Shown piece after piece: positions 50,535-56,844 of a DNA stretch of 64,000 bases. Under the pieces are notes generated by a model, which saw nothing but the letters and a program-made list of their open reading frames with translations, did not search any database and was not told the origin of the DNA. Origin of the DNA: Prosthecobacter sp. SYSU 5D2 (GTDB taxonomy: Bacteria > Verrucomicrobiota > Verrucomicrobiia > Verrucomicrobiales > Verrucomicrobiaceae); assembly GCF_039655865.1 (NCBI RefSeq), contig NZ_JBBYXL010000005.1, positions 124,001 to 188,000 of the forward strand, given 5' to 3'. Numbering within the stretch: position 1 is the first letter of the stretch; every line of letters begins with the position of its first letter. A program made the translations under genes and the position numbers.

Positions 50535-51101
50535 TCAGTCTCTCGAGTACCGGAAGGGAAGGCCCATCCAGGTGGCGGCTTGGTGGGCGTAATGGGCGGG
50601 CCAGGTGGAAATGCCGATGGGGCCTATGCTCACATGCGTGCCATCATGCAGTTCGGCGACGACCATGCTCCGGGGCGGTGTACCGCCACAACTCCGGGTG
50701 GAAAAACCGCGCACCTGTTCAGCAGGCAGGCGCTTTCCTTGATAGCGGATCTCGCCTGGGATGCCGTTGGCGGGGTCGCCGCGATCAAACACGACCATCC
50801 AGCGTCCGCGCTTCATGGTCAGCCAGGGGATCCAGGCAAAAAAGCCCGCCACGAACAGCATCAGCACGCCGAACGCCTTTTCTCCGAGCGTGTTGGGTGT
50901 TTCGGGAAAGAAGATGGACCAGCTCAGATAACCCGCCGTCCCCACAATCCCGAGCGTGACAACCGAGGCGGTGAGCATGGATCCGCTGCTCTCCCGGATG
51001 TACAAGCACCGGCTGTCCGTGGCCACCTGGTACTCCCACTCGGATTTCCAGGTGAGGTGGCTCAAGTCGGGCGCGGGCGTGGTGGGAGTCGCGTCTGCCA
51101 T
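50535..51101 (-). CDS. Membrane protein of unknown function
   Basis: A 188-residue protein with two adjacent membrane helices at about residues 43-64 (LTASVVTLGIVGTAGYLSW) and 74-94 (AFGVLMLFVAGFFAWIPWL). A cytoplasmic N-terminal part holds the motif WKSEWEYQVATDSRCLYIRE. The C-terminal half (VVFDRGDPANGIPGEIRYQG, VVAELHDGTHVSIGP) looks like a beta-rich PH-like domain. It is not in a clear operon. Its stop lies 8 bp before the toxin remnant. The family is not recognised. Confidence 0.65.
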   Translation of the reverse strand: MADATPTTPAPDLSHLTWKSEWEYQVATDSRCLYIRESSGSMLTASVVTLGIVGTAGYLSWSIFFPETPNTLGEKAFGVLMLFVAGFFAWIPWLTMKRGRWMVVFDRGDPANGIPGEIRYQGKRLPAEQVRGFSTRSCGGTPPRSMVVAELHDGTHVSIGPIGISTWPAHYAHQAATWMGLPFRYSRD

Positions 51102-51236
51102 TGTGGTCTCCCGCCGCGGCGGGCCTCCGTTGCATCACATTTGGTTATTCTGAATTCTGCACACCCGTGCAGAGACAGCATTCGATATGCCACGAAAGGG
51201 AAGGTTTTGGCAAGATTGAAGTGGGGAGGGACTCAT

Positions 51237-51330
51237 GGTAGGGCCGCGCTGCGTTGCGGGGTCAAGGGGACCTCGACTGGTGCGGTGCCTCCAAGAAAAC
51301 AAGTCGGACGAGGCGCAGCTCGTCCCTACC
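51237..51330. repeat. MITE/REP-like element with imperfect terminal inverted repeats
   Basis: The 94-bp element begins GGTAGGGCCGCGCTGCG and ends CGCAGCTCGTCCCTACC, which are imperfect inverted repeats of each other (about 17-20 bp with a few mismatches). The interior has no gene. It fills much of the 298-bp gap 51102-51399. Its compactness and terminal repeats suggest a dispersed non-autonomous element, but no second copy is in this window. Confidence 0.45.
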
Positions 51331-51399
51331 CAGGGGGCAATCACGTATCAAAATGAAGCTGACTATCCCCACCTGGAAGGGTATTGAAACCGCCAGAAC

Positions 51400-51942
51400 A
51401 TGCCACGCCATTACCATTATGTAGGCCCCTTGCAATTCATCCCGAAAGCGGATGACATGCCAGTGCGGTTTCGGGTGACTCAAGCCGCAGATGTTCAAAA
51501 TTGGCAGACGGTGACTGCGCCGGAAAAAGAAATGGATGGCAGCTATGCAGCGACTTTCATCGTTGATTCGGACGGGCATCTCTGGATTGCGGACCGGCGC
51601 TCTGAGCATGTTGCCTGCGCGAGGGCGGCGGCGGTGCTTGCGGCCGGGGAGATGTTCTTTGAGATCAGCAAGAAGCAAGTATGCATCCTCCGCGTGACGA
51701 ACCAGTCCACAGGCTACTGTCCTGAGCCCGCCTCATGGGAAGCTGTCGCTTGCGCGCTCAAGCACACAGACATCCCTCATCCAGCGGCCTATGAAGACCC
51801 TTTTGAATTCCGCTTCTGCATCCCCTGCCGGAACATCTGCCTGATTAAGGACGAGGACTTCACGTGTCCTCTTTGCGAGGCTCCCCTCCCTGAGATTTGG
51901 AATTTGGAAGAGGCTTGGGGCACCGTTGACCAACAGGGCTAG
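51400..51942 (+). CDS. Protein of unknown function with C-terminal zinc ribbon
   Basis: A 180-residue soluble protein. The first 110 residues are mixed alpha/beta with no motif I know. From about residue 143 two Cys pairs (FCIPCRNICLIKDEDFTCPL, then C) form a CxxC...CxxC zinc-ribbon pattern. No signal peptide or membrane helix. It stands alone between the MITE-like element and the toxin-antitoxin cluster, with about 190 bp of empty sequence after it. Function unknown. Confidence 0.6.
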   Translation: MPRHYHYVGPLQFIPKADDMPVRFRVTQAADVQNWQTVTAPEKEMDGSYAATFIVDSDGHLWIADRRSEHVACARAAAVLAAGEMFFEISKKQVCILRVTNQSTGYCPEPASWEAVACALKHTDIPHPAAYEDPFEFRFCIPCRNICLIKDEDFTCPLCEAPLPEIWNLEEAWGTVDQQG

Positions 51943-52136
51943 TCTGCTACGAATGCCATTGATTATCAGCACATTGTAGATACAAGAGTCTGCATAATTC
52001 CTGGCAGATTATCTTTTCAAGAAGCCCCGGCAGGCTGAGTTTGCAAGGCTGACTTATCCAGGTTTCAAAGCCAGGACCGCCGTCTCACGATGAAAAAGAA
52101 TGCTGGATTTTGGGTGTACCGGGAGTTTGTTTCTGG

Positions 52137-52367
52137 ATGAGCACGATGGCCTTCCCTGAGACGCTATTCTCGCTGCCTGTGGCTGAGCGGATTGCCCTGG
52201 CTGACCGGCTGTATGCCAGTGTGCCTGAAGACTGGCAGCGCTCAACCGATGAGGCGTGGCTGGCCGAGGCTGAACGCCGTTCTGCTGAGATGGAGGCGGA
52301 TCCCAGTCTGGAGTTGTCCTATGAGGAGTTTATGGCCGGCATTCAACGTCCCAAGCGACTCCTATGA
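52137..52367 (+). CDS. Addiction-module antitoxin, partner toxin truncated
   Basis: A 76-residue protein from ATG 52137 (MSTMAFPETLFSLPVAERIA). The layout is that of the small 'addiction module component' antitoxins: an N-terminal helix LPVAERIALADRLYASVPED, then RSTDEAWLAEAERRSAEM and a C-terminal SYEEFMAGIQRPKRLL that would wrap the toxin. It overlaps the start of a toxin gene that is broken after 24 codons, so the antitoxin is now an orphan of its own pair. It might still respond to the intact toxin of the neighbouring inverted pair, but that is inference. Confidence 0.75.
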   Translation: MSTMAFPETLFSLPVAERIALADRLYASVPEDWQRSTDEAWLAEAERRSAEMEADPSLELSYEEFMAGIQRPKRLL

Positions 52368-52460
52368 GGCTGAGTTTCCACGTCCGGGTGCAAGCTGAAG
52401 TGAATGAAGCCGTGGCGTGGTATGAGGAGCAGAAGGACCCACTATGGCCTTGGAGATGAC
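52364..52460 (+). pseudogene. Truncated, frameshifted ParE/RelE-type toxin gene
   Basis: ATG 52364 overlaps the antitoxin stop. The frame gives MRLSFHVRVQAEVNEAVAWY then EEQKD, the normal N-terminus of a ParE/RelE toxin, followed by PLWPWR and a stop. The expected continuation GLGDD is present at 52446-52460 in another frame, showing a small indel. After that the sequence becomes the 3' flank of the inverted toxin gene, so the rest has been lost. Confidence 0.8.
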
Positions 52461-52500
52461 TGCTGTTCCAGGGCCAGTGAGCGAGGATGCAATCCCGCTT

Positions 52501-52794
52501 TCATTTCAGCCTGCCGAGCCAGTAGTCCGGCCTGCGGCGCTCGTGCATGACCGCATAGATGGTGAGGATATCCTGTCCCGGCAGGTAGTAGATGCGGAAG
52601 GGGAAACGTTTCAGCCGGAATACCCGGACTCCGTCTCCCACAGGCTGATAGCGTTTGGGGTCGTTGCAAATGGCCTGGATGGCTGACTCCACTTCGGTGA
52701 TGAAGCGCTCAGCGGCCTGAAGGCTGCGGTCTCGATACCATTCTGCCGCTTCCTGGTACTCCAGCAGGGCGGCCTCATTGAAGTCCCAATTCAT
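52501..52794 (-). CDS. ParE/RelE-superfamily toxin
   Basis: A 97-residue toxin with the family layout: FNEAALLEYQEAAEWYRDRS at the N-terminus, then AAERFITEVESAIQAICNDP and KRYQPVGDGVRVFRLKRFPF, ending YYLPGQDILTIYAVMHERRR. Members inhibit gyrase (ParE) or cleave mRNA (RelE); the sequence alone does not decide. Its ATG overlaps the antitoxin stop (52791-52794), the usual coupled arrangement with antitoxin first. The pair faces the broken pair on the opposite strand. This looks intact. Confidence 0.88.
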   Translation of the reverse strand: MNWDFNEAALLEYQEAAEWYRDRSLQAAERFITEVESAIQAICNDPKRYQPVGDGVRVFRLKRFPFRIYYLPGQDILTIYAVMHERRRPDYWLGRLK

Positions 52795-53030
52795 GAGCCG
52801 CCGAGGACGGCCCTGCGCACTTGCTTCAGAGCTTCTGGACCGGACACGCGGACCGTTTCGCCGGAGCGATCCCTGGCGATGCGCCGGTGAACCTCCACAA
52901 GCTGCGCCTCTTCAATCGCGGCGTCACCAGGCACACTGGCCACTAGACGCTCCGCCGCTTCCAGGCGGTCTTCCAGAGGCCAGGTCATGGCTTCGGTCAG
53001 CAGGGAATCCATGGTGAGTGCGGAGGGCAT
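52791..53030 (-). CDS. Antitoxin of the intact toxin pair
   Basis: A 79-residue protein from ATG 53030; an in-frame ATG at 53012 is an alternative, and the frame is open to 53099. It has the addiction-module antitoxin layout (LLTEAMTWPLEDRLEAAERL, then EEAQLVEVHRRIARDRSGET) and ends ALKQVRRAVLGGS. It overlaps the toxin start by ATGA. The C-terminal segment recurs in a decayed copy near 54.6 kb. No clear Shine-Dalgarno was seen before either start. Confidence 0.8.
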   Translation of the reverse strand: MPSALTMDSLLTEAMTWPLEDRLEAAERLVASVPGDAAIEEAQLVEVHRRIARDRSGETVRVSGPEALKQVRRAVLGGS

Positions 53031-53108
53031 GATAAAAGGCAGCGGTTGTAGGTGGCTGGGCTTGTCCAAATAAGATGCTCCAGGAGGGTGATTTTGCAAC
53101 GGCTAGTC

Positions 53109-53330
53109 TTATTCTGGATGCAGACGGCCACGCATGATCCCCAGTACGTCTTTGGCCTCGTGGAGGTTCATTTCGCCGCGCTCGACTGCATCAATGCGGC
53201 CTCCCATCTCCGGCGCCAGACGTGCCTCCCAGGTGGCATCGCAGGAGCTGACAATCAGGTCATCCAGGAGGGTGGCCTGCTCGGACTCAGGCAACTGGAA
53301 AAAAGCTTGGCGGAGGGCGGCGGCGGACAT
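53109..53330 (-). CDS. Orphan antitoxin-like small protein
   Basis: A 73-residue protein from ATG 53330 (MSAAALRQAFFQLPESEQAT), with a 12-codon longer in-frame option at 53366. LLDDLIVSSCDATWEARLAP and EMNLHEAKDVLGIMRGRL follow the addiction-module antitoxin pattern (helix, linker, C-terminal helix). No toxin gene lies directly after it; the next gene downstream is the antitoxin of the intact pair, 78 bp on. It is therefore an orphan or a remnant of another module. Confidence 0.6.
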   Translation of the reverse strand: MSAAALRQAFFQLPESEQATLLDDLIVSSCDATWEARLAPEMGGRIDAVERGEMNLHEAKDVLGIMRGRLHPE

Positions 53331-53390
53331 GCTGGGAATTGTAACGACTCTGGAAGGAGGTGGCAAGTCTGGGGTTCACGCGGGCCGGGG

Positions 53391-53485
53391 TGTCTCGCCC
53401 TGACAGGGCTCTTTGAGTGTGGGTTGGGTTGCCTGGGTACCCCAGGGCGATGCCCTGGGCTTGGTTGTCTCGCCCCTTTGGGGCT
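53391..53485. repeat. REP-like cluster of short GC hairpins
   Basis: Four perfect or near-perfect hairpins in about 95 bp: GCCCTGACAGGGC (53397-53409), CCTGGGTACCCCAGG (53432-53446), CCCAGGGCGATGCCCTGGG (53441-53459) and GCCCCTTTGGGGC (53472-53484). The phrase TGTCTCGCCC precedes the first and last. It lies in the 530-bp gap 53331-53860, which also holds an IS110 fragment and a promoter. Confidence 0.6.
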
Positions 53486-53630
53486 GGGAGGACTGACGAG
53501 GATTCGCGCACAAGAAAGTTGTGTGAGGCGTCTCTGGAAGCCGTTGGTTGTCAGTAATTTAGCCGGATCTTTTTACATTTTGCCTGGCATCTTTTTTCTA
53601 CTTTTTTCTTGGCATCTTTTTTCTTTTTCT

Positions 53631-53765
53631 CGGTGCTGATGGCGGGTGACGATGTGCGGATTGGAGTGCTCATGACACCGCCACTATAACAAACGCCCTT
53701 TTACCCAGGAAATACCGCTGGAACCCTTGATTTATCAGGCTTCATGTCGCCTGACTCCGTTTTCC
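53631..53765 (-). mobile_element. IS110-family fragment, copy A (left end and first codons)
   Basis: This 135-bp segment matches 55049-55183 at all but 4 positions. On the minus strand it holds the element's upstream end and the first 15 codons of the transposase (MSTPIRTSSPAISTE from 53673). At its inner edge the frame changes to a Lys-rich run encoded by repeated TTTTTTC tracts and stops at 53572. So only the end of an IS110-type element remains here. Confidence 0.75.
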
Positions 53766-53783
53766 TGGCTGACAATTTATTTC

Positions 53784-53829
53784 TTGTAACGAAAAATGGT
53801 GAGTCTATAAAATATTTAGATCTCACCAT
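53784..53829 (+). promoter_or_regulatory. Promoter overlapped by an inverted repeat (candidate operator)
   Basis: TTGTAA (53784-53789), 16-base spacer, TATAAA (53806-53811). The -10 is enclosed by a perfect 8-bp inverted repeat, ATGGTGAG (53796-53803) and CTCACCAT (53822-53829), extended inward by TCTA/TAGA with one bulged base. It lies 31 bp before the ATG of the AT-rich gene. A repressor bound here would block RNA polymerase. Confidence 0.5.
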
Positions 53830-53860
53830 GAACAAAAAAATCTGATTATTATTTAACTAC

Positions 53861-54580
53861 ATGCGTGCCATTTTCATTTTGTCTTTGTTATTAAACTTGC
53901 ATACTCTAGATGCAGCAGAATTAGAGGGTAAGTTTGTTTTATCAGTGAAGCCGTTTCATGACGACGCATACGATGCCATTGAATTCTTACCCGACGGCAA
54001 TTGTATTCTGCACAACAAGGACACCGGAGTGGCAGGCTCATTCAAACTGTATTCGGAAGAACGATTGATGATTGAGCAACGCTCATTTGTGAATGAGGCT
54101 AAGATTTTCAAGATGCGTTTGACGGACAACTTATTAATATTAGATCAAGGCGATGATAAGCGGGAGCTAAGGTACATCAAGATACCTAAAGGCCCGCACC
54201 CTTCCTCGACAGATTTGGTGGGCACGACCAAATACTCAGTGACCTATAAAACACATCAATTGGAGAATGTGGCACACTTATCAGCTGACTTTACTTACTC
54301 CCTTAAAATGAGAGTTTTATGGCCAGAGAATCAAACATACTTAGAATTTACCGAAGAAGGAACTTGGAAGTGCTCGAACGGAATTGTCACGTATCGAGTC
54401 AATAAAACAAACTCTCCATGGTTAAACCATTATTATCGGGAATTATACCTAAAGGCAGGCCCTCAGGGCTTAACATTTTTAGACGCCATCAAAGAAGCGA
54501 TAGCTGTAGCGCCTGCCGTTACAACTATGGAATTGCCAGCCGCGCCATCAGGTTACACATTAATCAAACCAAAAGAGTAA
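53861..54580 (+). CDS. AT-rich secreted protein of unknown function
   Basis: A 239-residue protein with a signal peptide (MRAIFILSLLLNLHTLDAAE). The mature part contains two beta-rich units: EGKFVLSVKPFHDDAYDAIE with DGNCILHNKDTGVAGSFKLY, and LKMRVLWPENQTYLEFTEEG with TWKCSNGIVTYRVNKTNSPW. These resemble the 'value rendered as text, then rebuilt' pattern of lipocalin-like secreted proteins, but I recognise no family. Base composition is clearly more AT-rich than the flanking genes. It is bracketed by IS110 remnants, which suggests horizontal acquisition. Confidence 0.65.
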   Translation: MRAIFILSLLLNLHTLDAAELEGKFVLSVKPFHDDAYDAIEFLPDGNCILHNKDTGVAGSFKLYSEERLMIEQRSFVNEAKIFKMRLTDNLLILDQGDDKRELRYIKIPKGPHPSSTDLVGTTKYSVTYKTHQLENVAHLSADFTYSLKMRVLWPENQTYLEFTEEGTWKCSNGIVTYRVNKTNSPWLNHYYRELYLKAGPQGLTFLDAIKEAIAVAPAVTTMELPAAPSGYTLIKPKE

Positions 54581-54586
54581 TTTGGT

Positions 54587-54720
54587 CTATTTTTCAGGAC
54601 ACGCGCTTCCAAGAACAGCCCTGCGCACGTGGTTCAGGCTTCCGGGGCGTGCATGCGAGCGGTTCGACCCGCACTATCATCAGCAATACGCCGTTGAACT
54701 TCCTCAAGCTAGGCTTCGGA
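54587..54720 (-). pseudogene. Decayed C-terminal half of an antitoxin gene
   Basis: The minus strand reads TSEA, a stop, LEEVQRRIADDSAGRTARMH APEA, then after a one-base deletion NHVRRAVLGSACPEK and a stop. This aligns with EEAQLVEVHRRIARDRSGET ... PEALKQVRRAVLGGS of the intact antitoxin at 52791-53030. The start and the toxin partner are gone. It directly adjoins the AT-rich gene. Confidence 0.7.
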
Positions 54721-54739
54721 GGTGATGCGGGTCTTGAAA

Positions 54740-55183
54740 TGGATTGGCCAGAATGAGTTGTTGCGATGACATGGACTGCTCCAGGACCTCGTAGAGCCAG
54801 TGCCACTGCCCTGCCGCGAGAGCGGCATTATGCAGGCGCAGCCATGCCGCAGAGCCTGAGGAACGAAGGATAATTCATGGAGGCTTCAAAGACGACGCGA
54901 GGGTTGGGCCAGCGCTTCACCAGCGTGGCGAAGTCGTGGGGTGAATGATGTTCGATGCGGCCTTTGCCGAGGTCGGTTCCAGCCGCATCAACGGCGTGCC
55001 AGACGCTGTATTTTTTGTGGTAGTCAATGCCGATGAAGGTGGCGACATCGGTGCTGATGGCGGGTGGCGATGTGTGGATTGGAGTGCTCATGACACCGCC
55101 AATATAACAAACGCCCTTTTACCCAGGAAATACCGCTGGAACCCTTGATTTATCAGGCTTCATGTCGCCTGACCCCGTTTTCC
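54740..55183 (-). mobile_element. IS110-family transposase remnant, copy B
   Basis: From ATG 55091 the minus strand encodes the N-terminus of an IS110-type (DEDD) transposase: FIGIDYHKKYSVWHAVDAAG, IEHHSPHDFATLVKRWPNPR, VVFEASMN. The first Asp of the RuvC-like site is the D of GIDYHKKY. After MN a 67-bp insertion breaks the frame; the expected WHWLYEVLEQ and ILANPF follow at about 54805-54740. The remaining two-thirds of the transposase, including the Ser domain, is missing. The 92 bp upstream of the ATG (55092-55183) match copy A and are the element's end. Confidence 0.8.
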
Positions 55184-55187
55184 CAGT

Positions 55188-56153
55188 TTATTTCCATTTT
55201 CCCTGACAGTAGTTTTCATACGACCTAATCGCTTCGGGATGACCCTGATCCGCAGCTAACTTAACCCAGTTAGCTGCTAAATTTAGATCTTTGGCAACTC
55301 CTTCACCCTTCCCATAGCACCCGCCAAGATAATATTGGGCAGAAGCATTACCCTGTTCAGCGGCTTTGCGATACCAAAAAACCGCTTCAATATAATCAGG
55401 TTCACCCAATGTTCCGATATAACAATTTAGGCCCACAATAAATTGGGCAATTTGATCATTCTGTTTAGCCGCCTCCCGATACCAGCGAAGAGATTCTATA
55501 GGGTCCCGAGGAACACCCTCCCCCTTGTTGTAGCAATAGCCAAGTTTGTGTTGGGCAGTAATGTCTCCATTCTCCGCAGCTTTGCGAAACCAGGCGATAG
55601 CGTGCAGAATATTTTTTTCAACGCCCTCTCCATTTTGATAAGAAATGCCAACGTTAAATTGTGCAGTAGGATCCCCCTGTTCTGCTGCTTTTTGATACCA
55701 TTTAAACGCCTCAAAGTCATTCTGCTCAACGCCCTCTCCATTTGCGTAACAACTTCCCAAATTAAATTGTGCAATCGCCTCGCCCGATTCAGCGGCTTTT
55801 CGATACCAGTTGATCGCTTGAATTGAATTTTTAGGTCCAATTAAGCCGTCGCGATAATAGGTTGCTAGGTTGTTCTGAGCAGCAGGATGCCCCTGCTCGG
55901 CCGCCTTTCGATACCACCAAAATGCCTCCGCTACATCCAATGAGACCCCCATGCCTTCATGATAGCATTCTCCTAAAAAATATTGCGCTTCAGCGAGGTT
56001 TTGGTCTGCTGCACGATGATACCACTTTACTGCTTCTGTTTCGTTTTGTACTACTCCATCGCCTGTTGCGAAACATAACCCTAAATTGAATTGCGCTGCC
56101 GCAATTCCTCTTTTGGCATCTTTTTCGTAGGCGCTATAAGATAGAGTATTCAT
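55188..56153 (-). CDS. Sel1-repeat (SLR) protein
   Basis: A 321-residue solenoid of about eight Sel1-like repeats of 36 residues: AAQFNLGLCFATGDGVVQNE, AQYFLGECYHEGMGVSLDVA, AQFNLGSCYANGEGVEQNDF, AQHKLGYCYNKGEGVPRDPI and similar, each with A..LG..Y..G.GV. No signal peptide is obvious. Such proteins scaffold protein complexes or act in host or envelope contacts. Composition is AT-richer than the GC-rich backbone. ATG 56153 is preferred over an in-frame codon six positions upstream. Its stop lies 4 bp from the end of IS110 copy B, so the element may have inserted just behind it. Confidence 0.85.
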   Translation of the reverse strand: MNTLSYSAYEKDAKRGIAAAQFNLGLCFATGDGVVQNETEAVKWYHRAADQNLAEAQYFLGECYHEGMGVSLDVAEAFWWYRKAAEQGHPAAQNNLATYYRDGLIGPKNSIQAINWYRKAAESGEAIAQFNLGSCYANGEGVEQNDFEAFKWYQKAAEQGDPTAQFNVGISYQNGEGVEKNILHAIAWFRKAAENGDITAQHKLGYCYNKGEGVPRDPIESLRWYREAAKQNDQIAQFIVGLNCYIGTLGEPDYIEAVFWYRKAAEQGNASAQYYLGGCYGKGEGVAKDLNLAANWVKLAADQGHPEAIRSYENYCQGKWK

Positions 56154-56276
56154 ACATTGACCCGCACCCACAGAAGGCGCTCATTGCCCATATATCATAG
56201 AGTCGCTAATGTAGTTTCCTTCTGCGAAAGAAATTATTTAAATCCTGGGTTGAACGTGGAAGTTAGCCCATTTCCT

Positions 56277-56825
56277 TCACTTGCTTTTTCTTTTAAATCC
56301 ACCGCTAGCCGTTTTTGTGTTGAAATGTTTGTCATCATTTTTACGGCAGAAAGTCCGGACGGCTTCGATGGCTCGTTTTGCGAAGTCTAAGGCGATACCA
56401 ATAGAAGGTGCACCTTGATTGAGTTGAACATCAGGGTAATCAAAATCTTTTCCGCTATAATGTTCGCTCAGCACATTAAACTGCTCCAGGTTTTTGTCTG
56501 ATGTCAATGATGGCAAACCTTCTGTTATACAAGCTTCGTGCAGGCGAGCAAGATCATGGCCGTATCTTCCTCCGTGCTTCTTTCGGATATCTTCAATAGT
56601 CTTGCCTGCGGCTCGCAAGTAACCCTTCAACGATAATTCAATTGCCCGACAGGCATTCGCGTAGACAGCAGGGCGACAAACCCCTTTGTAATCTGGAATA
56701 TACTTTAGTAGCTCTCGATGGTCGTCGGTGGCCTTGAACAGCAAAGCACAGTTATAAAAACATTCGGCACTGTTCAAAAAAGACAGAGACGTGTTTTTAT
56801 CAAATACTGGTGGCTCAGAGTGCAT
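56277..56825 (-). CDS. HEPN-like domain protein
   Basis: A 182-residue mostly helical protein from ATG 56825; an in-frame codon at 56861 would overlap nrdA. The centre holds YANACRAIELSLKGYLRAAG followed by HGGRYGHDLARLHEACITEG, which resembles HEPN domains (AIELxLKxxL ... HDLxxL) with R-Y-G-H in the Rx4-6H region, here compressed. HEPN proteins are often RNases or nucleotide-binding partners in toxin, defence or abortive-infection systems. No MNT nucleotidyltransferase partner is adjacent. It is AT-richer than nrdA and 20 bp downstream of it. Confidence in the family is moderate. Confidence 0.5.
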   Translation of the reverse strand: MHSEPPVFDKNTSLSFLNSAECFYNCALLFKATDDHRELLKYIPDYKGVCRPAVYANACRAIELSLKGYLRAAGKTIEDIRKKHGGRYGHDLARLHEACITEGLPSLTSDKNLEQFNVLSEHYSGKDFDYPDVQLNQGAPSIGIALDFAKRAIEAVRTFCRKNDDKHFNTKTASGGFKRKSK

Positions 56826-56844
56826 CCCAAAGCAGAGAATAAGG

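Noticed and set aside
50413..51101. Functional toxin-antitoxin pair with the 188-residue gene as antitoxin
   Set aside because: The toxin fragment has only its last 36 codons, and the 188-residue gene is a membrane protein.
55092..55183. Bridge RNA of an IS110 element
   Set aside because: IS110 elements can encode a guide RNA next to the transposase, but only 92 bp are conserved between the two copies and no paired-loop structure could be made out; calling an ncRNA would be unsupported.
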